Source of the DNA: Lachnoclostridium sp.
Lineage (GTDB): Bacteria; Bacillota; Clostridia; Lachnospirales; Lachnospiraceae
DNA: 64,000 nt
NCBI GenBank assembly: GCA_021770065.1
Contig: JAETRR010000004.1
Span: 1-64,000 of the forward strand
Direction: 5' to 3'
The notes below the pieces were generated by a model. That model was not told the origin of the DNA and ran no database searches. It saw nothing but the letters and a program-made list of their open reading frames with translations. This document shows, piece by piece, positions 51,601-60,581 of the stretch. A program made the translations under genes and the position numbers. How positions within the stretch are numbered: position 1 is the stretch's first letter; every line of letters starts with the position of its first letter.

Positions 51601-53052
51601 TCACTGGTTTATTTCTCTTTCCCGCCTTCCCCTGTGTCTGTCCCTGCCGGATCCGTCCCGGGGGCCTCTTCTGTTTCCGCCGGTGCCCGGCTCTCCTGAA
51701 CCGTGACCGTTTCCTCCGCCCTCTCCCGGATGCTCTGTTCCGGGCTGCCCTTCCTCACCCTCTTCCAAGTGCTCTGTTCCAGGCTGCCCTTCCTCACCTT
51801 CCTCCGGACGCCCTGCTCCGGGCTGCCCTTCCCCGCCCTCTCCCGGGCTCTCTGGTTCGTCTCCATCTTCTCTTCCTCCCGGCTGCTCTTGTCTGCCGGA
51901 TTCGTTTCCCAGCGCATCCGCAACGGCATCCATAATGCTGTTGCTGGAAAATGTAGCTCCGCTGACCGCATCCACGTCCGCAGTCTGATCCGTAAGAATC
52001 GCATCTATGACGGCAGACTGTGCTCTTTGGAAAAACTCCCGATCATCCCGAAAGGAAAGCACGGTAATATCCGCAATATATCCGTCCTCCACCGTGACCT
52101 GCACCTTTGTAGTTCCCCGAAATCCTTCTCCCTCACCCGTATATACGCCGTCTTTGTAACTTCCGTTTTCCTCTTTTTCCGCACTCTGCCCATCCGATGA
52201 TATGGTTTCTGCAGCGGGTAAGGATATGAGACTTCCCGCAAGAACCGTACCGCCGATTGCCGCTGCGGCTGCAGTTCCCGCTATGGCTCCGGAAGGACTG
52301 GCAGACAGGCTTTCTTTGGGGCATACGCTAATGCACTGCATACACTGAATACATTCCCCTGATGCCACCGCATCTCTTTCGGGTATACGGATTCCCATGC
52401 TGCACGTTCTCGTACAAAGCCCGCAATCTGTGCAGGAATCGCTGCTGCGCCTTATTTTATACAGCCTCTTTCCGGAAACCAGGGCAAACAGCGCCCCCAG
52501 GGGACAGAAATACCGGCAGAAAAACCGACTGACCACAAGAGATCCTGCGGCAATTGCCAAAAGCAGCACAAAACCCAATGTAGATACAGCCCGAGTTACC
52601 ACAGAAAGATTTCCCGATACCAGCATTCCGAACACGCCCCAGGGATTCCATGAGGAATCCACGGGCAGCGCCAGTATCCATACGCCTGCTGTTATAAAAG
52701 CAAGAATGACATATTTTAAAAATTTCATCACAGAGTCAAGCTTCTCCGGAATCCGCACCTTCCTGAAAATAAACCGTCCGGGGAAAAAGAAGAGAAGCTC
52801 CTGCACCATCCCAAAGGAGCACAGAAAGCCACAGAAAAAGCGGCCCCAGAGCACAGTGACCAGCAGCACCATGCAGACAAGGATGATCTGGGGGAACAGC
52901 CCGCTAAAGGAAAAACGTCCTTCCATCACTGCCGCCACCAGATCTCTCACTGCCGAAAACACCGTAATAAACAGTCCCGGAAACAGGATAAATGCGGCAA
53001 GCTGAATCAGATGCCGGATGAATTGTGTAAAAAAGCCTCTTTTCTTCCTCAT
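51601..53052 (-). CDS. Membrane 4Fe-4S protein with flavinylated FMN-binding domain
   Basis: 483 residues, ATG at 53052 after GGGAGG; the frame is open further upstream but that part runs antisense to the ferredoxin gene. Order: about five to six transmembrane helices with CGFLCSFGM and CRYFCPLGALFA, two 4Fe-4S motifs (CTDCGLCTRTCSMGI; CIQCMQCISVCPK), a hydrophobic anchor, an FMN-binding domain with the flavinylation motif DAVSGATFSSN, and a Gly/Glu/Pro-rich tail of 13-residue repeats. It resembles NosR/RnfG-type systems that pass electrons across the membrane. Confidence 0.83.
   Translation of the reverse strand: MRKKRGFFTQFIRHLIQLAAFILFPGLFITVFSAVRDLVAAVMEGRFSFSGLFPQIILVCMVLLVTVLWGRFFCGFLCSFGMVQELLFFFPGRFIFRKVRIPEKLDSVMKFLKYVILAFITAGVWILALPVDSSWNPWGVFGMLVSGNLSVVTRAVSTLGFVLLLAIAAGSLVVSRFFCRYFCPLGALFALVSGKRLYKIRRSSDSCTDCGLCTRTCSMGIRIPERDAVASGECIQCMQCISVCPKESLSASPSGAIAGTAAAAAIGGTVLAGSLISLPAAETISSDGQSAEKEENGSYKDGVYTGEGEGFRGTTKVQVTVEDGYIADITVLSFRDDREFFQRAQSAVIDAILTDQTADVDAVSGATFSSNSIMDAVADALGNESGRQEQPGGREDGDEPESPGEGGEGQPGAGRPEEGEEGQPGTEHLEEGEEGQPGTEHPGEGGGNGHGSGEPGTGGNRRGPRDGSGRDRHRGRREREINQ
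51741..51857. repeat. 39-bp tandem repeat in the tail of the FMN-binding protein
   Basis: Three consecutive 39-bp units start at 51741, 51780 and 51819 (each CxGGCTGCCCTTCC), preceded by a degenerate fourth. They encode GEEGQPGTEHLEE-like 13-residue repeats in the extracytoplasmic C-terminal tail. Being in frame, unit gain or loss changes the length without breaking the gene. Confidence 0.75.
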
Positions 53053-53362
53053 GGACAGATACCTCCCAAATAATTCACAATTATAACATTTGGACAGATA
53101 CAATACAACTTTAACAGCAAATACGGCAATAATTTCGTTGATAACGGCAACGGCGGCTGTTCCAGCATAATGACCAACACAGGCCAGGAACAGTTCGTCC
53201 TTGGAAGAAAAATGAGAGCACTGACTCTCCACATATGAACGTAAACGCCCGCAAGAAGTAACTTTTATATTTTGACTATTCTTGGAATGTGACCTTGTCA
53301 CAGAAGCTGCGGTCAGAATATGATATACTGCTATGAAACAAACCAAAATTGGAGGAATGAAG

Positions 53363-53566
53363 ATGGCATCTAAACGATTTGCGGCCGTAGATAAAACGAT
53401 TTGCGTTGCCTGCGGCGCCTGTGAGAAAGCTTGTCCGTTAGGGGCGATTAAAGTACATAAAGGCTGTTTTGCAAAGGTCTCAGAAGACAAATGCGTAGGA
53501 TGCGGAAAGTGCGAAAAGGTCTGTCCGGCAAACAGTATTATAATGAAAGGCAGGGAAAACATATGA
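53363..53566 (+). CDS. 2x4Fe-4S ferredoxin
   Basis: 67 residues with two complete clusters' ligands (CVACGACEKACPLG and CVGCGKCEKVCPAN). The ATG at 53363 has GGAGG 7 nt upstream. It overlaps the next gene as ATGA. The 310-bp gap before it (53053-53362) holds a TATACT -10 at 53324-53329 without a good -35, and no other gene; a regulator-dependent promoter is possible. Confidence 0.88.
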   Translation: MASKRFAAVDKTICVACGACEKACPLGAIKVHKGCFAKVSEDKCVGCGKCEKVCPANSIIMKGRENI

Positions 53567-54147
53567 AAACAAAGAAAAAGCATTGGTATGATTACTTATG
53601 GATATGGTCCATCGTATATTTTGCACTGGGATTTTTCAATATTTTATTTGCCTGGCTCGGTATGATCGATTTCCTGCTGCCGATCATGCTTGCGGTATTT
53701 GGCGGCAACAAGTTTTTCTGTAACCATCTTTGCGGCAGAGGACAATTATACTGCAAGCTGGGCGGAGATTTCAAGTGCTCCCGAAACAAACCCACGCCGA
53801 AATGGATAGCTTCCAAATGGTTTCGATACGGTTTTCTGATATTTTTTCTGACCATGTTTGGCAATATAGTTTTTCAGACCTTCCTTGTAGCAAGCGGGGC
53901 GGAAAATCTGCGTGAAGCGATCAAGCTGTTCTGGACATTCCGTATTCCGTGGGGATGGACATATTCGGGGAGCATGTTCCCGGATTGGGCAGCGCAGTTC
54001 AGCTTTGGGTTTTACAGCCTGATGCTTACATCTCTTTTAATCGGTCTTATTGTTATGATCTTCTTTAAGCCAAGGACATGGTGCGCTTTCTGCCCGATGG
54101 GAACGATGACACAGGCAATCTGCAAATTACGGAACAGAGTAAAATGA
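53563..54147 (+). CDS. NapH-like membrane iron-sulfur protein
   Basis: 194 residues with four hydrophobic segments and cysteine clusters in the first loop (FFCNHLCGRGQLYCKLGGDF) and near the end (TWCAFCPMGTMTQAICKL), an arrangement of polyferredoxin-like quinol oxidases such as NapH. Only half of a standard 4Fe-4S set is seen in each cluster. It is translationally coupled to the ferredoxin and likely exchanges electrons with it, perhaps also with the FMN-binding protein that is divergently transcribed. Confidence 0.75.
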   Translation: MKTKKKHWYDYLWIWSIVYFALGFFNILFAWLGMIDFLLPIMLAVFGGNKFFCNHLCGRGQLYCKLGGDFKCSRNKPTPKWIASKWFRYGFLIFFLTMFGNIVFQTFLVASGAENLREAIKLFWTFRIPWGWTYSGSMFPDWAAQFSFGFYSLMLTSLLIGLIVMIFFKPRTWCAFCPMGTMTQAICKLRNRVK

Positions 54148-54540
54148 TGTTGAAATGTCGCGAACTATAGCCTGTATCGTTTCCTCATTGTACTCTGATA
54201 ACCCGGCATCTGTACTGCAAAAGGGAAAAACATATTTTCCAACGCATTGCGCCAAGGAGGACTCACAAAATTTTTCAAACAGGCTCTGAATCAATTCCGT
54301 GTTATATTCTGACCAAAAAGACTTTTAGCTGTCCGGAATAATTATGTCCGTAAAGTGGAGTTCCATAAAGAACACAGTCTGCATTGATAATTTTATTCAA
54401 CAGCATATTAACTTCATCCTGCTGGATGCACCTATAATGTTCCATATCATTTTGACAGAAAGAACAACCGGTGCATCCATTGATTTTAAAGTCTGTAAGA
54501 GATATGGCTTCCTGTTTTTCACCTACCTGTATAGTATATA
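54127..54540 (-). pseudogene. Broken NAD(P)H-dependent FMN reductase/flavodoxin-like gene
   Basis: Reading the minus strand, one frame gives a flavodoxin-fold segment with INGCTGCSFCQNDMEHYRC and CVLYGTPLYGHNYSGQLKVFL, then a stop. The frame then shifts: NTELIQSLFEKFCE and CVGKYVFPFCSTDAGLSEYN are the C-terminal part, ending SFYSVP-stop at 54127. The middle of the protein is missing between the two parts and there is no start codon. An internal deletion with a frameshift in a once-normal oxidoreductase explains this. Confidence 0.7.
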
Positions 54541-54556
54541 TGATATTGCCCGGCAG

Positions 54557-54862
54557 TCAATAAAAACCTTCTTCCTTTGTACGGTGAACCGTTCCCGCCG
54601 GAACAAAAATAACGTCCCCTTTACAGACTTTCCTCTGAAAATCCAGACGTTCTTTACAACTACCCATTTTTACCAGTCCCATTCCCTGCTCTATCCGTAT
54701 CAGCTGGTCCGTATCCTCATGAATTTCCAGACCGATATCCGAACATACCGGAATACACATAAGTGTCATTTGCGCATAACAGCCCGTCCAGATTTCGGTA
54801 CGATAATTTGTATTCCGTACTGCCCTCTGTAAAACATTCTCCACATAAGGCTCTGCTTTCCA
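54557..54862 (-). pseudogene. Truncated cupin-domain gene
   Basis: The frame AEPYVENVLQRAVRN, then TEIWTGCYAQMTLMCIPV and GLEIHEDTDQLIRIEQG is a small cupin protein. It lacks its N terminus, which begins directly after the toxin gene's stop, and jumps from KGDVIFVPAGT straight to VHRTKEEGFY, as if the middle of the barrel had been deleted between two Gly-Thr codon pairs. A GTG at 54844 could start a 95-residue product, but I consider it non-functional. Confidence 0.6.
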
Positions 54863-54865
54863 ATT

Positions 54866-55189
54866 CTATTGCCGCAAAATTTCATCCATGTTCCGTTTCC
54901 CATAAACAATTCGCAAAATGAAAATCATTTTTTCATTGGAATCCGGCAGATAATACATAATATAATTACCTACCAGTTTCTTTCTGACCTCTATATTTGA
55001 TAAAAATTCATTGATGACCAGAGAACCGCTTTCCGGAAAAGATCGCACTTCCTCAATAGCTCCTTGCAATTTTCCCACAAAGTTCGATACCGCTGTTGGA
55101 TTTGCTAACTCTACAGCGATATATCCTACAATATCATCCAAATAGGCATCCGCTTTATGAGTCAAGTGATATCCCCATTTAGATTCCAT
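54866..55189 (-). CDS. RelE/ParE-family toxin
   Basis: 107 residues: HLTHKADAYLDDIVGYIAVE start, VRSFPESG, a VRKKLVGNYIMYYLPD strand pair and FILRIVYGKRNMDEIL end, the typical layout of type II toxins of the RelE/ParE superfamily (mRNA interferase or gyrase inhibitor). Its start overlaps the antitoxin stop by 11 nt. Which of the two activities applies cannot be judged. Confidence 0.85.
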   Translation of the reverse strand: MESKWGYHLTHKADAYLDDIVGYIAVELANPTAVSNFVGKLQGAIEEVRSFPESGSLVINEFLSNIEVRKKLVGNYIMYYLPDSNEKMIFILRIVYGKRNMDEILRQ

Positions 55190-55436
55190 ATTTTCTCCTT
55201 ATATCGCTGATCGCTTTTTCTCCATCCACAGTACGTCCGGCTTTTACATCTTCCAAACCTTCTATGATGGCTTTTGCTTCGTACATTTTCTGCATAGTCC
55301 GTTCATAATACTCAATATCCATAACAACCAGACGTCCGTACCCATTCTTCGTTACATAAACCGGTCCGTTTTCTTCAGCGCAGCGCCGTTCTATCTCAAC
55401 CGTATTTTTCAAATCACGCATAGGAATAATCTGCAT
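55179..55436 (-). CDS. Phd/YefM-family antitoxin
   Basis: 85 residues: MQIIPMRDLKNTVEIERRC (ribbon-helix DNA-binding N terminus), VYVTKNGYGRLVVMDIEYYE and a helical C-terminal tail that would wrap the toxin. It precedes and overlaps the toxin gene. AAGGAGG lies upstream of the ATG. Confidence 0.87.
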   Translation of the reverse strand: MQIIPMRDLKNTVEIERRCAEENGPVYVTKNGYGRLVVMDIEYYERTMQKMYEAKAIIEGLEDVKAGRTVDGEKAISDIRRKYGI

Positions 55437-55462
55437 AAAAACGCCTCCTTTTTTGTGGCTTT

Positions 55463-55491
55463 ATTTTGCACTAAATTTAGTCACATGTCAA
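55463..55491 (-). promoter_or_regulatory. Toxin-antitoxin promoter with operator palindrome
   Basis: TTGACA (55491-55486), 17 bp, CAAAAT (55468-55463) on the minus strand. The spacer contains the perfect palindrome ACTAAATTTAGT (55470-55481), a natural site for autorepression by the antitoxin or the complex. Confidence 0.6.
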
Positions 55492-55512
55492 GGAATTGAA
55501 ATCGTAAAGTCA

Positions 55513-55731
55513 TCAATTGAAAGGCAACAGGTTCTTATGGAATTCAATCAGCTCTGCTTTCTGCAGCGCCTGCCCCTTTGTCATCCCTTCTTTTTCGGCG
55601 ACTTCAAAGATGGAAAAGGGAGCCCCTTTCGGATAATACCCGGCTGGTACAGTCTGAAAGCTATGATACACAAACTCCCTTCGGGGCGGACAAGCTTTAA
55701 TTCTTTCACCTGTCTGCCCCGGAGGGAGCAT
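55513..55731 (-). pseudogene. Possible C-terminal gene fragment
   Basis: 72 codons; from about residue 19 the sequence (EFVYHSFQTVPAGYYPKGAP then FSIFEVAEKEGMTKGQALQK) reads like the end of a real protein, but I do not recognise it. There is no ribosome binding site, and the first 18 codons overlap an imperfect 18-bp inverted repeat (55675-55692 with 55711-55728) that may serve as terminator for the transketolase genes. Probably the remnant of a deleted gene. Confidence 0.35.
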
Positions 55732-55764
55732 ATCAAATCAGTTCCATTTTACACGGAAAACATT

Positions 55765-56733
55765 TTATTTCTTGGCAATCGCTTTCTTTGCGGCCGCCGC
55801 AATGGATGCGCCGTCCAATCCATACGTTTCTTTCAAGAATCCCATATTTCCTACTTGACCGAACTTCTCATGTACGCCTATGCGTTCTACCGGAACAATG
55901 TACTCTTCCATAACCACCTGGGTTACCGCATCGCCCAGACCGCCGTTCACACTGTGATTCTCACAGGTTACGATTGCGCCTGTCTCCCTGGCGCTGGCAA
56001 TAATCAAATCCCGGTCAATGGGACGGATGCAGAACATATCCACTACTCTTGCCGAGATACCGTCCTTCTCCAGAAGCTCCGCAGCAATCAGGGCCTCCTC
56101 CACCTCAACGCCGGCTGCAATCAGAGTTACATCCTTACCTTCCCGCAGAACATTGCCCTTGCCCAGCTCAAATTCGGATCCCTCGGCATAAATGTCAGTC
56201 ACAGTCGTGCGGGCCAGACGGGTATAGGTCATACCCTGGTGCTCCTCTAACTGCCGGTACAGAGCCGTTGCGGCCGTATTATCCGCAGGCTCCACAATCA
56301 CGATCTCCGGAATCGCCCGCATAATGGCAATATCCTCAAAGGGCATATGAGTTCCCCCGTTATACATGGCTACAACACCGGGATCCGAGCCAATCATGTT
56401 AACATTTGCCTTAGAATATGCGCCGGAAATAAAGACCTGATCCGCTACACGGCGGGACATAAAGGGTCCGAAAGAGTGAACCCAGGGCTTCATGCCTGTA
56501 TGAGAAGCACCTCAGGCAAATCCAACGGCATTTGCCTCCTGAATACCAACGTTAATCCAGCGGTCCGGATATTTTTCAACAAACTGGAACATATCAAATT
56601 TTACGATTGACAGACCCAGATCGCATTCTACATGCATAATTTTATCATCCCGGCCCATAGCCTCCATCAGATAGTCGCTATATGTAGATGCCAGCGTTTT
56701 TTCATTCATTTTTCGCTCAGCTAATTTAATCAT
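55765..56733 (-). pseudogene. Transketolase C-terminal subunit interrupted by an in-frame TGA
   Basis: The C-terminal half of a split transketolase: pyrimidine-binding and C-terminal domains, including MHVECDLGLSIVK, INVGIQEANAVGFA, GSDPGVVAMYNGGTHMPFED and TCENHSVNGGLGDAV. At codon 74 (56514-56512) a TGA interrupts an otherwise continuous frame: VGFA-stop-GASHTGMKPWVH. The downstream ATG at 56493 lacks a ribosome binding site and would omit the conserved Glu region. Either the gene is inactivated by a nonsense mutation or the TGA is read through, for example as selenocysteine. The upstream start at 56733 has GGAG and good context. Confidence 0.75.
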
Positions 56734-56767
56734 AATTCTCCGCTCTCCTTTCCATTTGCCTTTCTAC

Positions 56768-57592
56768 TTACGCATTCAATGCTGCAATTGCTTCGTCAGC
56801 CGCTTCACGGGTTACATCAATGTGGTGATTCCATTCGGTTTCCGCCCATACAACGCCCTTGCCTTTCAAGGTATGGCAGACAATTGCCGTAGGAGATCCC
56901 GTATGGCTCTTGGCCGCCGCAATCGCCTCGCCCAGCTGATCAAAATCATGTCCGTCCGCCACATCAATCACATTCCATCCAAATGCGGCAATCTTTGCAT
57001 TAATATCGGCAATATTATCAACCTGAGCAACCGGCCCGTCCAGCTGCATCTGATTGTAATCCACAAACATAATGAGATTATCAATCTTTTTATGCGCGGC
57101 GTTCATCATTGCTTCCCAGTTCTGGCCCTCCTGCAGCTCACCGTCGCCCACGATGCAGAATACCTTGCTGTCTTTTCCCTGCACTTTAAGGCCGTAAGCC
57201 ACGCCGGATGAAACCGAGAGCCCCTGGCCGAGAGAACCGGTCGTAACGTCAATGCCGGGAGTCCTGTGCATATCACAGTGGCTGGGGAGATTTGTGCCCT
57301 CCTGATTCAGCGTCTTCATCTCTGAAAGGGGCATGTATCCGCACAATGCCAGTGCGGCATAAACGGACGGTCCCGCATGACCCTTGGAGCAGACCAGGCG
57401 ATCCCGATCCTCCCAGTGGGGATTTTTCGGATCATGACGCATCTGGTCCCCGTACAAAGCTGCCAGAATTTCCACAATGGACATCGCTCCGCCCAGATGC
57501 CCGAAACCTCTGCTTGCAAATTGTTCCAGAGACTGGATTCGAATATTCTTTGCCAGTTCCTTAAGTTCCTGTAACTTCTTTTCACTGTACAT
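56768..57592 (-). CDS. Transketolase N-terminal (ThDP-binding) subunit
   Basis: 274 residues: SRGFGHLGGAMSIVEILAAL, SKGHAGPSVYAALAL, the ThDP motif GDGELQEGQNWEAMMNA with its downstream Asn, and a VCHTLKGKGVVWAE end. Split transketolases need both subunits to transfer two-carbon ketol units in the non-oxidative pentose phosphate pathway. It precedes the interrupted C-terminal subunit by 35 nt. The 355-bp gap upstream (57593-57947) is AT-rich and holds the divergent promoters only. Confidence 0.88.
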   Translation of the reverse strand: MYSEKKLQELKELAKNIRIQSLEQFASRGFGHLGGAMSIVEILAALYGDQMRHDPKNPHWEDRDRLVCSKGHAGPSVYAALALCGYMPLSEMKTLNQEGTNLPSHCDMHRTPGIDVTTGSLGQGLSVSSGVAYGLKVQGKDSKVFCIVGDGELQEGQNWEAMMNAAHKKIDNLIMFVDYNQMQLDGPVAQVDNIADINAKIAAFGWNVIDVADGHDFDQLGEAIAAAKSHTGSPTAIVCHTLKGKGVVWAETEWNHHIDVTREAADEAIAALNA

Positions 57593-57875
57593 AAGTCAGC
57601 ACCTCCATAAATTTTCCATTGCACATCGTCCTGTGCCTCTATGTCTTTAGTAGTTTTATCTTATCAGATGACCCGGATTAGGGAAATGGATAAACAGCTC
57701 CCATTCCATAGCCATATGTGTAAAATGTTATCTTTTTTCCTATATACCCGTGCTGGTATATGTATTTTTTTATTTTCACAGGAAAAATATTATCTTTCCG
57801 CATACATATTATACAAAAATCATTTCTCTCAAATCGCCTAAAAAAGCAAATTCCACCCACAGGCAGAATTTCAGA

Positions 57876-57903
57876 TTGCAAACAACCATATTTATGCTAT
57901 AGT
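57876..57903 (+). promoter_or_regulatory. Promoter of the AraC-type regulator
   Basis: TTGCAA (57876-57881), 16 bp, TATAGT (57898-57903) on the plus strand, about 45 nt upstream of the start. The transketolase genes are read in the opposite direction from the same gap, so a shared regulatory region is possible. Confidence 0.55.
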
Positions 57904-57947
57904 TATATCAGATGCTTCTATTGATAACTCATTAGGCGGTGGTATTT

Positions 57948-59369
57948 ATGATACAGGTATTGATTGTCGCGGACAGAAAACACTACATTCAGCGAATTTG
58001 TGCTCTGTTAGAACACTATGAGGATCTTGTTTTAAATGTGGTGTTCCATAGCACAGATATTTTTGACGCTTATTTACAATATGCCCCCGATGTGATCTTA
58101 ATTGATCCGAAAATACAGCTGCCTCTTCCCGCAATTTTAGAACATTTTGAGGCACGCCGCTGGGACTGCCTTTTTTTTATAGAGAAAAAGCCGGATTTTC
58201 TAGTGCCTACACCACAAACCGTATTTATAGATTTAGAGCAAGATAATTTATATCTGTTAATTCAAAAATATCTCCATGATCGGAGACATTCCCAGCCGTC
58301 TGCAAAATCTTTGCTGAATATTATATCGCCGGATGGCAGGGATATTCTAAAACTCGGGCCGGACTTGTATTTTATTATGATGTGCATAAGCCTTTCCGCC
58401 GATGAACCGCCCCTCGGCTCAGATACCGTGAGCCAACTAAAAAATGCAGTGAAAACAGTAGGAAATTGCGATATATTCCGTATCCTTGAACGGGATATAG
58501 TGATTGTTATGAGGAAAAGCCAGATGAATCCCTCCATAGATTTTAACGAAGTTTATTCCATCGTATGCCGCATAACGAAAATCCCTTACAGCGCAGTCAG
58601 GAAAGACCGGGTTCCTCTTGAAGCTCTAGAAAGCACATGCCAAAGTATCCTCAGTGCTTCCGAGCGCTGCTACTGCCTCGGCCCTAAATGCTTTACCATG
58701 CAGGAAATCGATACCATGCCCCTCCAGAATGATGTATTTTACTTCTATTCGCTTTTTGTGCAAATGATGGGCTGTTTTTTTGAACATGATCTGAAATCCT
58801 TTACAGCCTGCATCCGTAATTTTTATACAGGTCAAATCATATCCGCCGGAAATCCCATTGCCCTGGAATGCCTGCATGAATGGCTTTCCTTTGCCGAAGA
58901 CACCCTTTTCCGGAAATACGTTCCGGGCACGGCCTTTTCCTACGCCTGCATATACGGCTCCGCCGAACAGGAGTGCCAAAGAATCCTTGAACACTGGTCT
59001 CAGATTTATTTCAGATATGACAGGCTGCCTTACCGTCCGGCCACGATACAGGCCTTATATTGTCTGCTGCAAAATTATTCCGAGCCCGGATTTTCCCTGG
59101 ATGAAGCTTCCAGAAAAATAAGATTTTCAAAAACGTATACGAGCCGCTTTATCAAAGAAGATATTGATCAGTCATTCGGAGACTTGCTCTTAAGGCTCCG
59201 CATGCAGCATTCGTGTATTCTTTTAAAAATGACCTCCGTCACCGTCAAGGATATCGCCCTGGCTGTGGGATATGGAGACGCACAGTATTTTTCAAAGGTT
59301 TTTAAAAAACAAACCCATATGCAGCCAACCGATTTCCGCCAGCATTTCCAAAAAAGGAGACAGCCATGA
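57948..59369 (+). CDS. AraC-family regulator with receiver-like N terminus
   Basis: 473 residues. The N-terminal 110 resemble a receiver domain (IQVLIVADRKHYIQRI; APDVILIDPKIQLP) but the acidic pair is reduced to one Asp, so phosphorylation is doubtful. A middle domain of unknown type has several Cys (SERCYCLGPKCFTM). The C-terminal AraC domain is intact, with both helix-turn-helix units (LDEASRKIRFSKTYTSRFIK; VKDIALAVGYGDAQYFSKVF). It overlaps the alcohol dehydrogenase by ATGA and may control it and the divergent transketolase genes. Confidence 0.82.
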   Translation: MIQVLIVADRKHYIQRICALLEHYEDLVLNVVFHSTDIFDAYLQYAPDVILIDPKIQLPLPAILEHFEARRWDCLFFIEKKPDFLVPTPQTVFIDLEQDNLYLLIQKYLHDRRHSQPSAKSLLNIISPDGRDILKLGPDLYFIMMCISLSADEPPLGSDTVSQLKNAVKTVGNCDIFRILERDIVIVMRKSQMNPSIDFNEVYSIVCRITKIPYSAVRKDRVPLEALESTCQSILSASERCYCLGPKCFTMQEIDTMPLQNDVFYFYSLFVQMMGCFFEHDLKSFTACIRNFYTGQIISAGNPIALECLHEWLSFAEDTLFRKYVPGTAFSYACIYGSAEQECQRILEHWSQIYFRYDRLPYRPATIQALYCLLQNYSEPGFSLDEASRKIRFSKTYTSRFIKEDIDQSFGDLLLRLRMQHSCILLKMTSVTVKDIALAVGYGDAQYFSKVFKKQTHMQPTDFRQHFQKRRQP

Positions 59370-60373
59370 TTGCTTTTATCCGGGAAAAAAGCTCCGGGCC
59401 CCATCTGAAAAAAGTGGAGGAACCCCGGATTCAAAGCCCCGATGAGGTTAAGATCAAAATTTCATACAGCACATTGTGCAGGGACGACATGGATATTTAT
59501 GACGAATTTAATATGTTTGGCTATGGAATCATGGGACATGAAGCCGCAGGCATCATTGTGGAAGCAGGTGCGAATGCACAAATGCATGGTTTTTATCCGG
59601 GCTGCCGGGTGACCCTGATCCCATTTAACTCCTGTGGAACCTGCAGGCACTGCATTTCACAAAATCCGCAGAACTGCTCCGAAGCCCATCTTTTAGGCGG
59701 CGTACTCTGCGAATTCGTTGTGCGGAGCTTTAGAAACTTAATTTTGCTTCCGGACTGGCTTTCCTTAAAACAAGCCAGTTTATTAGAACCCGTTGCGGAC
59801 ATATTGACCGCATTGGAGAAAGTAACCATTGACTTCTCAAATGACATTCTTATTATTGGTTCGGGATTTTTAGGGCTGACAGCCATACAGATTCTCCACA
59901 TGATGGGAGTGAAAAAAATTGTTGTAGTTGAGCCTTTAGAGGAACGGCGGAAACTGGCCCTTAAGCATGGCGCCACACTGGCATACGATTCCCAGGCTCC
60001 CAATTTACAGCTGACGCTTCTCAAGGCCACTGACTTCCAGGGCTTTGATCTGGCTATTGACACATCTGCAAGAGCGGATATTTTTGATTTTACCCTCCCG
60101 TGCCTGACGCACGGGGGAACTATTCTATTGCTGGCCTATAAAAATGTCCAGTCCAAAATCAGCGTTCCCATATTGCACGTGTATTCCCAAAATATGAAGT
60201 TAATCTGGTCCGCACTGTGTAATATAAAAAGTCTGCACTCCGCCATGCACCTGATCCAGCGTTTAACGCTTGATGGGTTAATCACAGCGGAGTACCCTTT
60301 TGAGAATGCCTGGCAGGCCTATCACCGCTATCTTGGAACGGAAGAAATTAAAATAGGAATCCGATTTCCATAA
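59366..60373 (+). CDS. Zinc-dependent alcohol/polyol dehydrogenase
   Basis: 335 residues of the medium-chain family: catalytic-zinc residues in LCRDDMD and MGHEAAGIIVEAG, structural-zinc cysteines in CGTCRHCISQNPQNC, and the nucleotide loop IIGSGFLGLTAIQIL. The conserved glutamate following the Cys lobe is present (LLEPVADIL). The likely substrate is a sugar alcohol or related polyol. It is coupled to the AraC-type regulator by a 4-nt overlap. Confidence 0.85.
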   Translation: MIAFIREKSSGPHLKKVEEPRIQSPDEVKIKISYSTLCRDDMDIYDEFNMFGYGIMGHEAAGIIVEAGANAQMHGFYPGCRVTLIPFNSCGTCRHCISQNPQNCSEAHLLGGVLCEFVVRSFRNLILLPDWLSLKQASLLEPVADILTALEKVTIDFSNDILIIGSGFLGLTAIQILHMMGVKKIVVVEPLEERRKLALKHGATLAYDSQAPNLQLTLLKATDFQGFDLAIDTSARADIFDFTLPCLTHGGTILLLAYKNVQSKISVPILHVYSQNMKLIWSALCNIKSLHSAMHLIQRLTLDGLITAEYPFENAWQAYHRYLGTEEIKIGIRFP

Positions 60374-60402
60374 TTAGTATCAAGACGAAATAAGCCGGCC
60401 TC

Positions 60403-60570
60403 TTAGTGTCGGTTCCCTCCCTGGAATGCAAAACAGACACTGCCTTTTCCCTGCTTTAGTATCTTTCGAATGACATTTTCAATCGTCTTTTCATCCATCA
60501 TTTTGCAGGATGCAGTATCACGCTTTGCAGCCTCATCACGGCAGAAACAATAATCACAGTTCATATTGCA
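60403..60570 (-). pseudogene. Remnant of an anaerobic sulfatase-maturating radical-SAM enzyme
   Basis: Minus-strand frame with the radical-SAM cluster motif CNMNCDYCFC, then RDEAAKRDTASCKMMDEK and TIENVIRKILKQGKGSVCF followed by AFQGG, after which the frame ends (NRH-stop) instead of continuing EPTL. This is the N-terminal portion of an anSME-type enzyme, with neither start nor catalytic remainder. It follows the TauE gene directly in the sulfatase operon. Confidence 0.7.
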
Positions 60571-60581
60571 AAGTTCTGAAT

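Noticed and set aside
53053..53583. Upstream extension of the FMN-binding protein frame
   Set aside because: Runs antisense through the ferredoxin gene; the ATG at 53052 has a strong ribosome binding site and begins where the family's membrane domain begins.
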